Positions 34,940-47,402 of a stretch of DNA of 64,000 bases are shown one piece after another. The notes below the pieces were generated by a model, which saw only the letters and a list, made by a program, of their open reading frames with translations, made no database searches and was not told the DNA's origin. The stretch is taken from contig NC_086368.1 of NCBI RefSeq assembly GCF_036324505.1, positions 1,612,001 to 1,676,000 on the forward strand, read 5' to 3'. How positions within the stretch are numbered: the first letter of the stretch is position 1; each line of letters begins with the position of its first letter. A program made the translations under genes and the position numbers. This DNA comes from Eleginops maclovinus (taxonomy: Eukaryota; Chordata; Actinopteri; Perciformes; Eleginopidae).

Positions 34940-35821
34940 AATCGAGGCGCCACTGAGAGCATCCTCAGCAGCTGCATCACGCTGTGGTTTGGAAGCTGCA
35001 GAAGAGCCTGCAGCGCATCGTGAACTCTGCCCAGAGGATCATCGGGGTCTCACTCCCTACACTACAGGACATCTACAGCACCCGACTCACCTGCAAAGCA
35101 CTCGACATTGCGGGGACCCCACCCCTCCAACAGCCTCTTCAGCCTCATGCCTTCAGGGAGAAGGTTCCGCAGCCTCCGCTCGAGCTCCACCAGGCTGAGG
35201 AACAGCTTCTTCCACCAGGCGGTCAGGATGCTGAACTCTCTCCCTCCCTCCTCTCACTCTCTCCCTCCCTCCCTCCATCTCTCGCTCTCTCTCTATCCTC
35301 CGTCCCTCCCTCAATCCTCTGTTTCTCTCTCCTCCCTCCCTACCTCTCTCCCTCCCTCTCTCCTCTCGCTCCCCCTCTCTCCGTCCCTCCCTCTCTTTCC
35401 CCCTCTCTCATCTCCCTCTACCCCCGCTCCCATCTCTCCCCTGACCTTTCCGCCCTCGGTCCCACCCACCTTTCCCCACAGCCTCAATGGAAATGCACCA
35501 GGACATTAATCCCCCTCCCTCACACACCCATCCCTCATCCAGCACCAGTCACTTTCTATCCGCTGCTATTGAAATGTACTTTGCACAAAGTATTATTTGC
35601 ACTAAAGAACTACCTGCACTACCGTCAAACTGTGTTGATTGTGTCCTACATATGTATATACCCTTTTTACCCCCCCCCCCCTTTTCTTTCTACGCTCTTA
35701 TCTTTTTATGTTATATCTTCTTGTTTATATTTGCACTGTGGGACTGCCAGAAACGGTATTTCAATTTTCTGTATGTAAACTTTGACAATAAAGTGGACTT
35801 TGACTTGACTTTGACTTTGAC
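34940..35821 (+). mobile_element. L2-like LINE 3' end, copy A
   Basis: 5'-truncated non-LTR retrotransposon. The C-terminal part of its reverse-transcriptase ORF is readable (QRIVNSAQRIIG, then LQDIYSTRLTCKA, and in another frame PSGRRFRSLRSSSTRLRNSF and HQAVRMLNSL), so frameshifts are present. A pyrimidine-rich tract (35225-35420) follows, then a 3' UTR with CCAGCACCAGTCACTTT. It ends GACAATAAAGTGGACTTTGA with tandem TTTGACT-type units. A related copy is at 60476-63540. Clade assignment (L2/Rex1-like) is from memory of the conserved C-terminus. Confidence 0.8.
35225..35420. repeat. Polypyrimidine (CCCT/CTCT)n tract within LINE A
   Basis: Nearly 200 bp almost only C and T on the plus strand, placed right after the ORF end of the LINE. 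The Ser/Pro/Leu-rich open frames over it are by-products. Confidence 0.9.
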
Positions 35822-36184
35822 ACGATCGTCATCGGCCTGATCACAGACGGCGAAGAGACGGCGTACAGAGAGGAGGTCAGAGCCCTGACATCTTTGTGCC
35901 AGGACAACAACCTCCATCTCAACGTCAGCAAAACAAAGGAGCTGATTGTGGACTACAGGAAAGGCAGAGAGAGGCACACACACCCATCACCATCGAAGGG
36001 ACTCTATGGAGGACCTCTACACCCAGCGGTGTAGGAAGAAGGCCGGTAGGATATTAAAGGACCCCCATCACCCCAGCAACAATCTGTTCTGTCTGCTGCC
36101 ATCCAAGACCACCAGACTCAGAGACAGTTTTATACCACAGGCTATAAGACTGCTGAACTCCTGAGCTCTGTGACACACACACAC
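35822..36184 (+). mobile_element. L2-like LINE copy B, ORF 3' part (upstream of a Tc1 insertion)
   Basis: Starts immediately after the TTTGACT tail of copy A. It reads GLITDGEETAYREEVRAL and LCQDNNLHLNVSKTKELI in one frame, part of the region after the RT active site, then skips to DPHHPSNNLFCLLPS and LRDSFIPQAIRLLNS with a stop, the conserved C-terminal end. A middle part of the ORF is deleted. Its 3' UTR resumes at 37735 beyond the Tc1 element. Confidence 0.75.
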
Positions 36185-37732
<1,548 letters not shown>

Positions 37733-37734
37733 TA

Positions 37735-38030
37735 TCTGCCATATACATCTGTTTATACGTAATATGTGCATCTGTCCATACCTCCTCATTCAACAGTTTA
37801 AAGTATTTAAATACTTTCAATGTATTCCACATATGTATATATTTCACATCCTCAAATCTTTATTGTTGTTATTGTAAATATTCTTCTCTCTTTTTGCACT
37901 ATTTTATTTATCTTATTTGCACCATGTATGTTGAGTTGTTGGAGGAGCATGGGATATAAGATTTTCATTCCAACATATACGTTGTATATGCTGTGCATAT
38001 GACCAATAAAACCTTGAAACCTTGTTAATT
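37735..38030 (+). mobile_element. L2-like LINE copy B, 3' UTR and tail
   Basis: T-rich 3' UTR with TTGCACTATTTTATTTAT and the end ACCAATAAAACCTTGAAACC, typical of a LINE tail with short terminal repeats. Placed directly after the Tc1 right end, it completes the LINE whose ORF end lies at 35822-36184. Confidence 0.65.
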
Positions 38031-38044
38031 TAAGACAATAGAAT

Positions 38045-40045
38045 CAGTGATGGGCGGGAGAGTTGGTGGTGACAAGACGTACAGCAATGGATAAATATTT
38101 GAAAAAGAAAAATGAAGACTCTGGAACTGGGCCTTGGACAACATTATAGCCAAGATGAAGAGATTAATATGAATGGTGGTCGAAAGAAAGCAAAAACGGT
38201 GAGCACAAGAAAATACATCGAAAGTTATCTTTCGTTTGGATTCTCCTGATGCACTGACCCCTTATGCTTGGTGTGTGGGGTGAAGCTTAGCAACAGTGTC
38301 ATGGCATGGCATCCTAAGCAAGCTAAAACGCCATCTCCAAATGAAACACGTCCGTCAATTCAAAGCAAGAACACAGACTCTTCTGTTCGCTTGCGAAAAA
38401 ACACGGAGGTACAGGCAAATTTTATGAGAAAAACTACGAAAGCTAGCTACTTAGTAGCTGAACTCGTAGCCAAATCAAAAAGCCACACTGTGGCAGAGAC
38501 ATTAATACTGCCTGCCTGCAAAGCCATTGTAAGTGAGATGCTTGGGCCTGACGCGGTCAAAGACGTAGCAAAAGTCCCGCTCTCAGACAACACAATTGCC
38601 AGACGCGTTGATGACATGTCTGCAAACATTGAAAAGGTTATTTTGGAAAAGATAAGCATCAGTGGGAAATTTGCATTGCAACTTGATGAGTCTACGGACA
38701 TTAGAGGACATGCTCAACTCCAGGCCAATGTGCGTTTTGTGGACTGAGATGCCATAAGAGAAAACTTCCTATTTTGCAAGACACTGCCAGGAAAAACAAC
38801 AGGAGAGGACATTTTTCGGGTCACATCAGAATATCTTCAACAAGGAGGACTTCAGTGGGAAAGCTGCACGAGTGTCTGTACTAATGGAGCAGCAGCCATG
38901 GACGGGTCCACCAAAGGCTTCGTTAGCAGAGTGAAAGAGAGACAGCCAGATGTTATTTTTACCCATTGTTTTAGGCACCACGAGGCGCTCGTTGCCAATA
39001 CCTTACCAGCAGACCTAGCTCATGTTTTTGGATGTTTCGTGCGCATGGTAAACTTTATAAAGACAAAACCTCTGAAAAGCCGCATATTTGCATCTTTATG
39101 AGAGGAAATGGGAGCGGAGCATAAAGCCTTATTGCTCCATATGGAGGTCTGATGGTTGTCGTGCGGCAAAGTGCTGGCCCGAGTGTATGAGCTGTGAGAG
39201 CAACTAAAAGTGTTTTTCACTGATGAAAAGTGTGATTACGCAAAGCTGCTTGCAAGTGATGAGTGGTGTGTAAGGCTGGCATACTAGGCGGATATATTTC
39301 AGCATTTGAATGAACTGAACACACGGATGCAAGGCCGAAATGAAAACCTTGCTCACAAGCATATATAAAATCAATGGATTCGGTTCTAAGGTGTCCCTCT
39401 GGCAACAACATATGGAAAGTGCCAACCTTGACATGTTCCCACTCACATAAATGGCAGGGAGATGTCAACACTGCTAAACTGAGTGAGATAATAGATAAAC
39501 ATTTGAAAACTCTTGGGATAAGTTGTCATTCTATTTCCCTCAACCTCCACCGAAACTTTGACTGGGTTAGGGGCCCTTATAGCTCAGCAGCAGTCTTCAG
39601 AACGGACATGACTTTGCATGAGTAGGAGGAACTAACTGAACTGAGACAAGACCGTGATTTAAAGTTAAGCGTGGCTGATCAATCTTTGAACAGCTTTTGG
39701 TTGACTGATGCCAAGGGGTTCCCCATTCTGGCAAACAGAGCTATTGCAACATTGCTCCCATTTTCCACAACATATCTATGTGAGCTGAGCTTTTCAGTGC
39801 TATAAAAACTAAAAACAGAGAGACTGAGAGCTGTTGAGGAAGCGCTTCGTGTGTGCCTTTCTTCAGTTCCTGCCAGGATATCAGCTTTGTGTGCATCTGA
39901 ACAATCCCAGGTTTCACACTGAGTGAGTATAAATAAATTAACAGACTATTGACTAACTGTCATTGTAAATATGTGATTTTATAACATTTTTGGTTGGTGG
40001 TGTGACTCAGGATTTGTTTTATATCAAAAATGTGCCTTGGCACAA
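38045..40045 (+). mobile_element. ZBED5/SCAND3-like hAT transposon relic
   Basis: Begins near CAGTGATGGGCGGGAG and ends near the typical hAT-Charlie-like AAATGTGCCTTGGCAC. The right terminus is lost against the next element at 40051. An 8-bp duplication could not be found. The coding remains lie at 38087-39921. Confidence 0.65.
38087..39921 (+). pseudogene. ZBED5/SCAND3-like hAT transposase, decayed
   Basis: Starts MDKYLKKKNE, a usual N-terminus for this group, but with stops and frameshifts soon after. From 38268 a clean 159-residue block covers the end of a zinc finger ([10 protein letters not shown]), [14 protein letters not shown], the region [14 protein letters not shown] and the first catalytic Asp in [11 protein letters not shown]. 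After a stop it continues with [40 protein letters not shown] and [10 protein letters not shown]. The C-terminal dimerisation part is readable near 39780-39920 ([30 protein letters not shown]). There are multiple stops and the copy is not functional. Domesticated relatives of this family exist in vertebrates, but nothing suggests that here. Confidence 0.85.
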
Positions 40046-40050
40046 AAAAC

Positions 40051-41800
40051 TAGGGGTGTTGAAATTAATCGTTTCAAAGATGCATCGCGATGCAGACATG
40101 GACGATTCTGCATCGCGATGCAGTGACAGAAGATAATTGATTGTTCAAGTGGTACCCATGAATAGCGTAGTGAGGTTGCTACTTGCGTTTCATTATACAT
40201 AATACATTCATATTGTGAAAAAAATCTTCATGGTAGCAACGTCGCATTGAATTGTGGGTTACCGAGCTAGTGCAAATATGGCGGACGAAGGCGAAAGCAG
40301 TGAGCAAATAATAAAAAATGCTCCTAGTGCTCTAAAAGCAGACATTATGGGTTTTATGACCTAAAAGGGAAAAATGAACTGGACAGGACGCACGCTGTGT
40401 CAAAAATCAAATACCTTGGAGGAACCACCTTAGCCGCTTTCACTGTGAGAAGCTAACGCCTGCCACCGTTAAGAAAACAGCGGACCCAGCCCAGCTAAGA
40501 ATTGATGAGATGCTGTCAACTTTGCCTCCCAACTATAAGAAAGGGAAGAAAATCACCCAGTCGGTGACAGCTTTCATAGCGAAGGACCTACGTCCTTATG
40601 CAGTCGTGGAGAACGCCGGTTTTCGCCACCTGTTAAAGATGCTGCAGCCATGGTATTAGCTCCCATCACGTAGCCACTTTACAGAAAATGTCAGACCTGC
40701 ACTTTACAACAGAACCAAAGCCAAGGTAATGGTGTCAATGAGCCAAGCTAAACGGGTTGCCATAGCATGTGTTTCCTGGACTTCTGTCGCAATGGAGTCT
40801 TATGTAACAGTACGGCACATTACATTGGTGAGGACTGGCAGTTTTTATCACATGTACTGCAAACGAGAGCCGTTTACGAGTCTCACACAGGTGTTCATCT
40901 GTCTCTTGTCATGGAAGAATGGCAGCTATCAGACAAAGATGTAGTGCTGGTGACAGACAACGCATCTAATATGATCGTTGCAGTTCAAGTTGGAAAATTC
41001 CATCATGTGAAATGCTTCGCCCATACACTGAATCTTGCGTCCCAGCGTGTGCTTACAGTGGCCACCCTCTCCAGGCTAGAGTCCGACGGATATCAACATT
41101 CTGCCATCACAGCACTAAAGGGAACCACTATTTGAAAGTGAATCAGAAATGTCTGGGCCTGAACAATCATAAGCTGATAACTTAGGTTGCCAAGGGTGGA
41201 ACAGCGCATACAACATGGTTGAGAGGTTCTTGGAACAACAACCTGCAATATGTGCCACCTTGCTGTCTCCAAAGGTGAGAAAATGACAGTCAGACCTCTG
41301 CACTCTTAACAAAACAGATGTGTCAAATGCATAGGACGCTGTGTGTGCATTAAAGCCAATGAAGGATTCAACCACACTGACGTCAGAAGAGAGCAACCCA
41401 ACAGTGTCTCTCATTGCTCCAATAAATGCACAACTCCTCCAGAACATGACAGGCACCATTGGAGACTCACCGATGATCCATGAGATCAAGAATGCCATCA
41501 AAACAGATCTCTTGAAGAGGTGAACAGTGAGGCAGAAAACAAGATCCTTCATACAGCCTCTGCCCTGGATCTCTGGCTTAAAGGACACACACACCTCTCC
41601 CGGGTTTCAAAGTGATACTTGTGTATCCCAGGAAAAAGTGTGTCTGCAGAGTGGGTTTTCTCCACTGCAAAAAGAATCACTCTCAAACCAGAGCATGTGG
41701 ATCAACTAGTGTTCTTGCAGAAGAAACTACAAATTCCCAAATGCTGAGCATTGAAAACTTGTTTTTGAGAACTTACCTTTTTTTACACTATAGGTAGGCC
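40051..41800 (+). mobile_element. ZBED1-like hAT transposon relic
   Basis: Left end TAGGGGTGTTGAAATTAATC. Two copies of the palindrome TGCATCGCGATGCA follow at 40081-40094 and 40109-40122, which could form hairpins or bind transposase. No matching right terminus was found, so the 3' end is truncated or diverged. The coding remains are described separately. Confidence 0.7.
40278..41775 (+). pseudogene. ZBED1-like hAT transposase, decayed and internally deleted
   Basis: ATG at 40278 opens MADEGESSEQ, soon hit by stops. Readable blocks: the BED-type region (broken); AHYIGEDWQFLSHVLQTRAV; EEWQLSDKDVVLVTDNASNM with the catalytic-type Asp; FHHVKCFAHTLNLASQRVL; then a deletion near 41085. Next come ERFLEQQPAICATLLSPKV, ALKPMKDSTTLTSEESNPTV and EIKNAIKTDLLKR. 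A second deletion near 41590 precedes the C-terminal block ending EHVDQLVFLQK in a shifted frame. This is the order of ZBED1-like hAT transposases with large gaps. Confidence 0.82.
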
Positions 41801-42683
41801 AGGGCTATATTATCATCACAATTTAATTTAATGGTAGAGATACAATTTACAAAATTGTAGTTCAATGCTACCTGTTGTCACACTCATAAGGATGTTTGGC
41901 ACTACAAAAAAGTACAAAAAAACACTGCTGTAAGGACATATTTCTCTATGCATTGAATTGAAATTAGAATGCAACTAAAACTAACATTAACTTAATGTCA
42001 TGTTTCCTCTGTCACGACTTAGAGGACCTTGACATTTTTAAAATGAATGTCTGTGAGCTTGTTTTAAATAACATGTATAGGAATATGAAGACGTCAGACT
42101 AGCCAGTAACAAAATATGAATAGCATCGTGAAATGTAACGCTTGCTCAATGATTTCCTAACAAAAGGAGCACTTTTTTGGAATGGGGAAGGACGTCTTTG
42201 TTGGGAGATACCATTTCTCATATCAGCAAAAGAATGCAACACTAATGAAAACATCCAGCACATAGTAGAGAGTAGAGATTATATTACCTTTCTAATAAAC
42301 AAAAGGAGAAGGGGAGGATCAGGTGCATTGGCACCAGGATCCTTGCAAAGCACCACATGGGAGGTGGGACACCGATCCCCAGGAGCCTACGGCCTCCAAA
42401 GGAAAGCAGAGTGTATTTCAGCCTGATAACAATTTCACAAGAACAAGACTGTGCCTTCTTCGACCTCTCTCCCAGCAGCTAAATTCAGGAGCATGCTTGG
42501 AATTGATACTTAGATTTATGAAACAGTGGAAGTAGCCTTCATATACCTTGACGGAAGCCTTCATTTGTGACAGGATGGAGGAAGCTGTTGTTGAAAGTCT
42601 GGTGAGATGATGTTGAACTGGCTGTCTCCAGTTATCAACAGTAAAAAGCATCATATCCAAAGTTTGTTTTTCTCAGTTTAAAT
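41801..42683. other. Unassigned sequence between two hAT relics
   Basis: The first ~300 bp may be 3' UTR of the preceding hAT. A 94-codon open frame at 42142-42426 shows no recognisable domain. No repeat end is clear. Confidence 0.35.
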
Positions 42684-43195
42684 TAGGGATGCACCGATTG
42701 CAAAAATGTCGGCCGATGCCAATACCGATGTTAAGAATAACATTTTTGCTGATACCGATGGCCGATGTTTTACGTTGTAACCTGTAATGGTAGCACAATG
42801 CAGACGGCAGCCTATCCCTTTAAGAGAGAGAGTGGGGGATACGTGTGTGCATGTGTAAGCGCGAGAGAGAGGTTGAGCGAGCCATAGTAAGTTTCTGGAA
42901 GTTAACGGGAGTAGCTGCAAGTATAACAAAGTCACAAATATAAAAGACGGCCTCCCAAGAACACTGAAGAATGGATTTAATTTACCGATCCTCCAGACAC
43001 CCACTGCATGGGGAGGAAGTCCTGCAGCATGCGCAGCGTGCAGCAGCAGCTCCTCACAGAGGAGAGGGGACGCAGGACAGGAGCAGTTGTTGGCGAGACC
43101 CCCATCGGAACAGGTGAGGGCAGGATCCCCAACAGAGCAGGAACAGGTGTCGGCTGGACCCCCATCGGAACAGGTGAAGGCGGGACCCCCAAAGG

Positions 43196-43440
43196 CGCAG
43201 GAACAGGCGAGACTGGAGGCAACTGGACAGGCGAGACCGGAGGCAAGGCCGGAGTCGACAGGGCCGCCAACAGTGCAGGCGAGGCTGGAGTCGACTGGAC
43301 CGGAGAGGCCAGAGTCAACAGGACAGGCGAGGCCGGAGTCGACTGGACAGGCAAGGCCGGAGTCGACCGGACAGGCGAGGCTGGAGTCGGCCGGGCCGCC
43401 GACAGGACAGCTGGGGCTGGAGTCGTCCGGGCCGCCAACA
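43196..43440 (+). repeat. 24-bp GC-rich minisatellite (GGCCGGAGTCGACTG-type)
   Basis: Repeated units close to GACAGGCGAGGCCGGAGTCG plus four bases, about eight imperfect copies, some with a GGGCCGCC spacer. Because 24 is a multiple of three, frames on both strands stay open over several hundred bases, giving octapeptide repeats (for example GQARPEST on the plus strand). No evidence of a real protein. Confidence 0.8.
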
Positions 43441-43512
43441 GAACTATTTCTATAATTTTTCAATGGGTAAGGCTAGGCTAAATAAAATAAACACCTTTGT
43501 GTATATGTCTTC

Positions 43513-43908
43513 ATGCTTTGCAGTAAGGCCAGTCAGGCTCAAGGATGTGAACAAGGACTGAGACAACAGGGGACAGAAGGAGAGGCAGAGAGAGATATTC
43601 AGGGAAAAAGACAACAAGAGCCACAAGGAGAGACAGTAGATGTACAGGGAGAGACACAACGAGAGGCACAGTTGGAAAGTATGGAGAGACAACAAGAAGC
43701 ACAACGAGAGGCACAGTTGGAGAGTATGGAGACACAACAAGCAGCACAGGGAGAAGCACAGACAGGAACCCAGGCAGGCCAACTGAAAACCAGGACCACA
43801 ACAGCCCATACTATGGACTCCTGGGGATATGACTGGCTCTGCTATGAAAAAGAAAGCGGTGTCGTTGTAAGGATTACTATGAAAGGAGTCAGGGAAAGTG
43901 TCCTTTGA
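43513..43908 (+). CDS. Gln/Glu-rich open frame, possible hAT N-terminal exon remnant
   Basis: 131 codons, rich in Gln and Glu, with a 45-bp unit present twice (AQREAQLESMERQQE / AQREAQLESMETQQA). The end reads DSWGYDWLCYEKESGVVV, which resembles the W-L-x-Y-x-K lead-in to the zinc finger of ZNF862-like hAT transposases. No start context or splice site decides it. It lies about 80 bp before the recognised transposase block at 43991. It could equally be a spurious frame over a tandem repeat. Confidence 0.35.
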   Translation: MLCSKASQAQGCEQGLRQQGTEGEAERDIQGKRQQEPQGETVDVQGETQREAQLESMERQQEAQREAQLESMETQQAAQGEAQTGTQAGQLKTRTTTAHTMDSWGYDWLCYEKESGVVVRITMKGVRESVL

Positions 43909-43990
43909 ACACAAGTCAAGAAAAACGTTGCAGCATTGAACCATATATTTCAGGGACTACAAATGTGAGAAAAAAAAGACCAAAGACAAC

Positions 43991-44960
43991 ATGTGCAAGC
44001 TATTTGATATAGCATATACTGCGGCCTACTGTGAGCAGCCTTTCAGGCTGTTTAAAACCTTAGTGTCCATGGAAAGGAAGCATGGTGTGGAACTGGGGGT
44101 GACGTATCATAACTCAAAAGCCTGTCGCATCTTCATAGAGCACATTGCGGGGACCATGAGAGACCATCTTCATGCTTTGGTTAAACGTAAGCCATTCTAC
44201 TGCTCCTTGCTCTTTGATGGAAGCATCGACAAAGGCACATCAGAGAAAGAGGTGGTCAGCATCAAGTTAATTGAAAATTGCACACCAGGAATCAGACTAC
44301 TTGGGTAAGCTTTTTATTCTTCATATTCATGTGCTTTGATAATTTGTTTTGGTATGTCTTTGATATCAATCAAAAAGTGTTGTATTTTCTGTAGTCAACT
44401 CCCATTTCAGTTGAAGACAATAAGAGCTGCCAGGGCCACACAGCATGGAACTATTTAAATAACTATGTATTTTTCTGCTTTTCAGTATTACAGAGCCAGA
44501 CTCATGTGATGCTGCAGGAATACTGAAGGCCATTAGAGAAAAGTGTAAGGAGAACCGTCTTAACCTCAATAACTGCTTGACTGCAACAGCAGAAGATAAC
44601 ATCAGTGCCATTCAGCAGTATGGAGACAGTGAGCTGCGTAAGCTTTGCGAGCATTTCGAGCCACTTCTCACCAGTAATGGCTGCAATGTGGCAGAGGTGG
44701 AGAGGGAATGGTTAAAAGCCAAATATGATATTGAGCGGCACCACAAGAGGGAGGCCTTCCTTGTGCTTTGGTAGAAGATGCTGAGGGAAAAGGAGAGCAA
44801 GTACCCCAACTTACTACATCTCGTCAGGATCGTCCTGGTATTCCCTGTTTCCACATCTCAAGTCTTACACAATGAAGCGTATGCAAGGAGACTGGCGCTT
44901 AAGGCTGAAGACTTCGACCATCGAGGATCTCCTTTTAATCAAATCCCAGGGCTGTGACCC
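43991..44960 (+). pseudogene. ZNF862-like hAT transposase with a spliceable intron
   Basis: The first exon block (43991-44304) reads AYTAAYCEQPF, HNSKACRIFIEHIAG and LLFDGSIDKGTSEKE, with the first catalytic-type Asp in FDGS, and ends in RLLG. A canonical intron follows, GTAAGC at 44305 to TTTTCAG at 44485 (181 bp). The second exon resumes in phase as ITEPDSCDAAGIL. A large internal deletion then joins to LRKLCEHFEPLL, a stop lies at 44772, and a frameshifted C-terminal block reads KRMQGDWRLRLKTSTIEDLL, the hAT dimerisation region. The copy is dead, but the splice signals are intact. Confidence 0.75.
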
Positions 44961-45341
44961 TGTTGTATACGAGATCCTATGTTTTCCCTCAATGGCCTTT
45001 GTGCCCTGGCATGTGGCCTTTGTGCTCTAAAAAAATGTGTGGCACCAAAGGCCAAATGGCCTTGCCCCTAAAATGATGAAATTCCAAGCCTGGTCCTCAC
45101 CCTTCCTGGCTCAGATTGAACAGCCAATCAGAGTGGGTTTTTTTTAAAGCAATGTAAGTTGCTTGGAAGTTGCAAGATGTGGGAGATACTGCAACATGCC
45201 TGACCTGGAGGCTGATGATCTTCTGACTCAGTGTGTGAGAACTTCAAAACACAGGCTTGTCTTTATATTTATAATGACTGGTAATCTTTTAACCTAAATA
45301 CTAAACTAGGTAATTACAGACATATTATTATTAGTAGTAAG

Positions 45342-46279
45342 CAGTGTTGGGCAAGTTACTTCCAAAATGTAATACAGTACATATTACTTATTGCTGTCTT
45401 TTAAAGTAATAAGTTACATTACATTATTACTGTCTCTGAACTGTAATGCGTTACACTACTTTGTGTTACTTTGAGTTACTTTCACCATAATAACCTCTAA
45501 AGTATGGCTTTAAATGCTGAAATGTAGTTTATTGCAGCTCATTAATTAAAGCTATCTATGGCAGTATGCTGAAATTAAACTCAGGCTCCGTTTAAGTGGG
45601 CTGAATAATATGTGATACCGGTAACATGACGTCTCTGTGTGTTATTAATAACATGTTAGTGGAGCCTCTGCACGGCCCTGTGACCTGCTGTATATGAACG
45701 AGTCTCTATTCAACGTTAGCTCACCTGGTCATTGGTGTGTTAACGGGGATTTGGATGACAAGCTTTCTAAAAGCCGGCGACTCCACAGAGGACAGAGGCT
45801 GCAGATCTTCAACACTCTGCCACGAGTCTCTCAACTTCTCGGGGTTCAAGAGGCAGACCCAGAGAACGTTACCTTCTGTTGCTTCGGCCTGCGCGCACTC
45901 CTGTCTGTTTCTTTTCTTTCTCTGAGCCTGCAGCTCTGCATTGTGAGCCTGCAGCTCTGCATTGTGAGCCTGCAGCTCTGCATTGTGAGCCTGCAGCTCT
46001 GCATTGTGAATCTGTTTCTGCAGCCCTCTTAACCAATAGTAAACAGGCTTACTGAGTCACTATTCTACCTGCACAATTATTTCTCTGGTGTCAGAATGTC
46101 TCTTGATGTTTGTGATTTCTTAGAAACAAAACACCTCATCATTTCAGGTTAAAACGTGTTGTAACTGCGTTACTGAGAATTGTAACGGGTATTATATTAC
46201 CCACATTTCAGAAGTAACAGCAAAAAGTAATACATCACTGTAACTCCGTTAGTTTTGTAACACGTTACAACCAACACTG
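45342..46279 (+). mobile_element. 938-bp non-autonomous hAT with perfect 8-bp duplication
   Basis: Starts CAGTGTTGGGCAAGTTACTT and ends GTTACAACCAACACTG, so the termini are inverted (CAGTGTTGG/CCAACACTG). GTAGTAAG flanks it at 45334-45341 and 46280-46287. The interior has no transposase, only an open frame (45694-46032) created partly by a 21-bp tandem repeat. Its left ~300 bp recur at 14157-14455. Confidence 0.92.
45924..46007 (+). repeat. 21-bp tandem repeat, four units
   Basis: Four copies of GAGCCTGCAGCTCTGCATTGT, essentially identical, inside the hAT MITE. In frame it gives repeated SLQLCIV, but nothing supports translation. Confidence 0.92.
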
Positions 46280-46620
46280 GTAGTAAGACATAACAGTCAA
46301 ATACACACAGTTTGTGGATTAGGAGGTCTACAGTCTGCTGCTACAGAAGCTTATAGCTGTCAGAATCCTTTTTTTTTAACAGCTAAAAATAGTGCAATCT
46401 TCAGTCATAACACATAAGAATGTGTGATCGCCGACTGTGCCATAATGTCCACTTCTGCCTGGTCACATTAAAATGATTTAATCTCCGCCCGTTACACCCC
46501 CCACTTATCACTCATTCAATGCTCGTTGTAGAAAATGAATTGAAGGTTTTTGCGTAATTTGTCTGCTAGTTTTTTCTGGTTACATCAACAAGAACGTGAA
46601 AAAGGACTCCCGAGTCTTAA

Positions 46621-46917
46621 AGGTCCCCTATTATGCAAAATGCACTTTTTGATGTCCTTTATACATAAATATGTGTCCCCGGTGTTTAAGGAGACTCACA
46701 AAATGTCAGAAAATACAAACCTCTCTCTTCTCCTCCTTACCCACATCTTTAAAAACGGGGGTACAAACGAGCTGATCCAGATTTGCTGCGGTTATGACGT
46801 CATAACTGAAATGTGGGCTGTCTTTAGATTGAACTCCTGGCAACGTACCGCCTACATGACACGTCTCAACCTATCGTCCCCCATATACAGTCGGGAGCTG
46901 AATCCCCTCCGCAGCAC

Positions 46918-47000
<83 letters not shown>

Positions 47001-47398
47001 CAGCAGGATGTCTGCAGGAGGGACTTAGAGTTGTTGAATAATACACATAATGTCTCTATTGTAGTGGTAAACACTGAGAAGTGTTTCAGAAATAATGCTG
47101 GATGTGGTTTGAACATAATATGGGGTTTAATCACGGCAGCGTTCAGCTGAGTTTCTGCTTTAGAAACTTTTCTCTTCAGACAGAGAGCTGTGCTCCAAAG
47201 GGGCGCGGCCAGCTTCAGCTCATTTACATGAAAGGGAAAGTCAAAGAATCAGTACTTTCTAAAACGGGCTGAAACAGAGGGATAGCAGACATGCTAAAAC
47301 GAATGATCTGTTTGGTATTTTGAGCAAAACACGAGACATGTTCTTTTATATATTTGAGACCTATAATATATGCCATAAAAGAGCATAATAGTAAACCT
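46621..47398. mobile_element. TTAA-flanked MITE containing a TG array
   Basis: TTAA flanks both ends (46617-46620 and 47399-47402). The left end reads AGGTCCCCTATTATGCAAAA; the right end, reverse-complemented, AGGTTTACTATTATGCTCTT. A TTAA duplication fits piggyBac or Kolobok superfamilies. No transposase gene. The long TG microsatellite lies in its middle. Confidence 0.75.
46921..46999. repeat. (TG)n microsatellite
   Basis: About 39 perfect TG units inside the TTAA-flanked MITE. Confidence 0.95.
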
Positions 47399-47402
47399 TT
47401 AA

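Larger units (their letters stand above)
42684..45000 (+). mobile_element. ZNF862-like hAT relic, probable source family of the 417-bp MITE
   Basis: Left end TAGGGATGCACCGATTGCAA. Its first ~215 bp match the reverse complement of the right part of the MITE at 8196-8612, including GATACGTGTGTGCATGTGTA and GAGAGAGGTTGAGCGAGCC. Downstream are a GC-rich minisatellite, a Gln-rich frame and transposase remains to about 44960. The right TIR is not seen and the boundary is approximate. Confidence 0.75.

Noticed and set aside
34984..35778. 264-codon Ser/Pro/Leu-rich frame
   Set aside because: Covers a LINE fragment out of its true frame and a polypyrimidine tract.
42678..43463. 261-codon minus-strand open frame with Pro/Val/Gly repeats
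   Set aside because: It is open because of the 24-bp minisatellite and runs into the hAT terminal repeat. No start context or domain.
45924..46007. CRISPR-like array
   Set aside because: Units are directly adjacent without spacers, in a vertebrate MITE.
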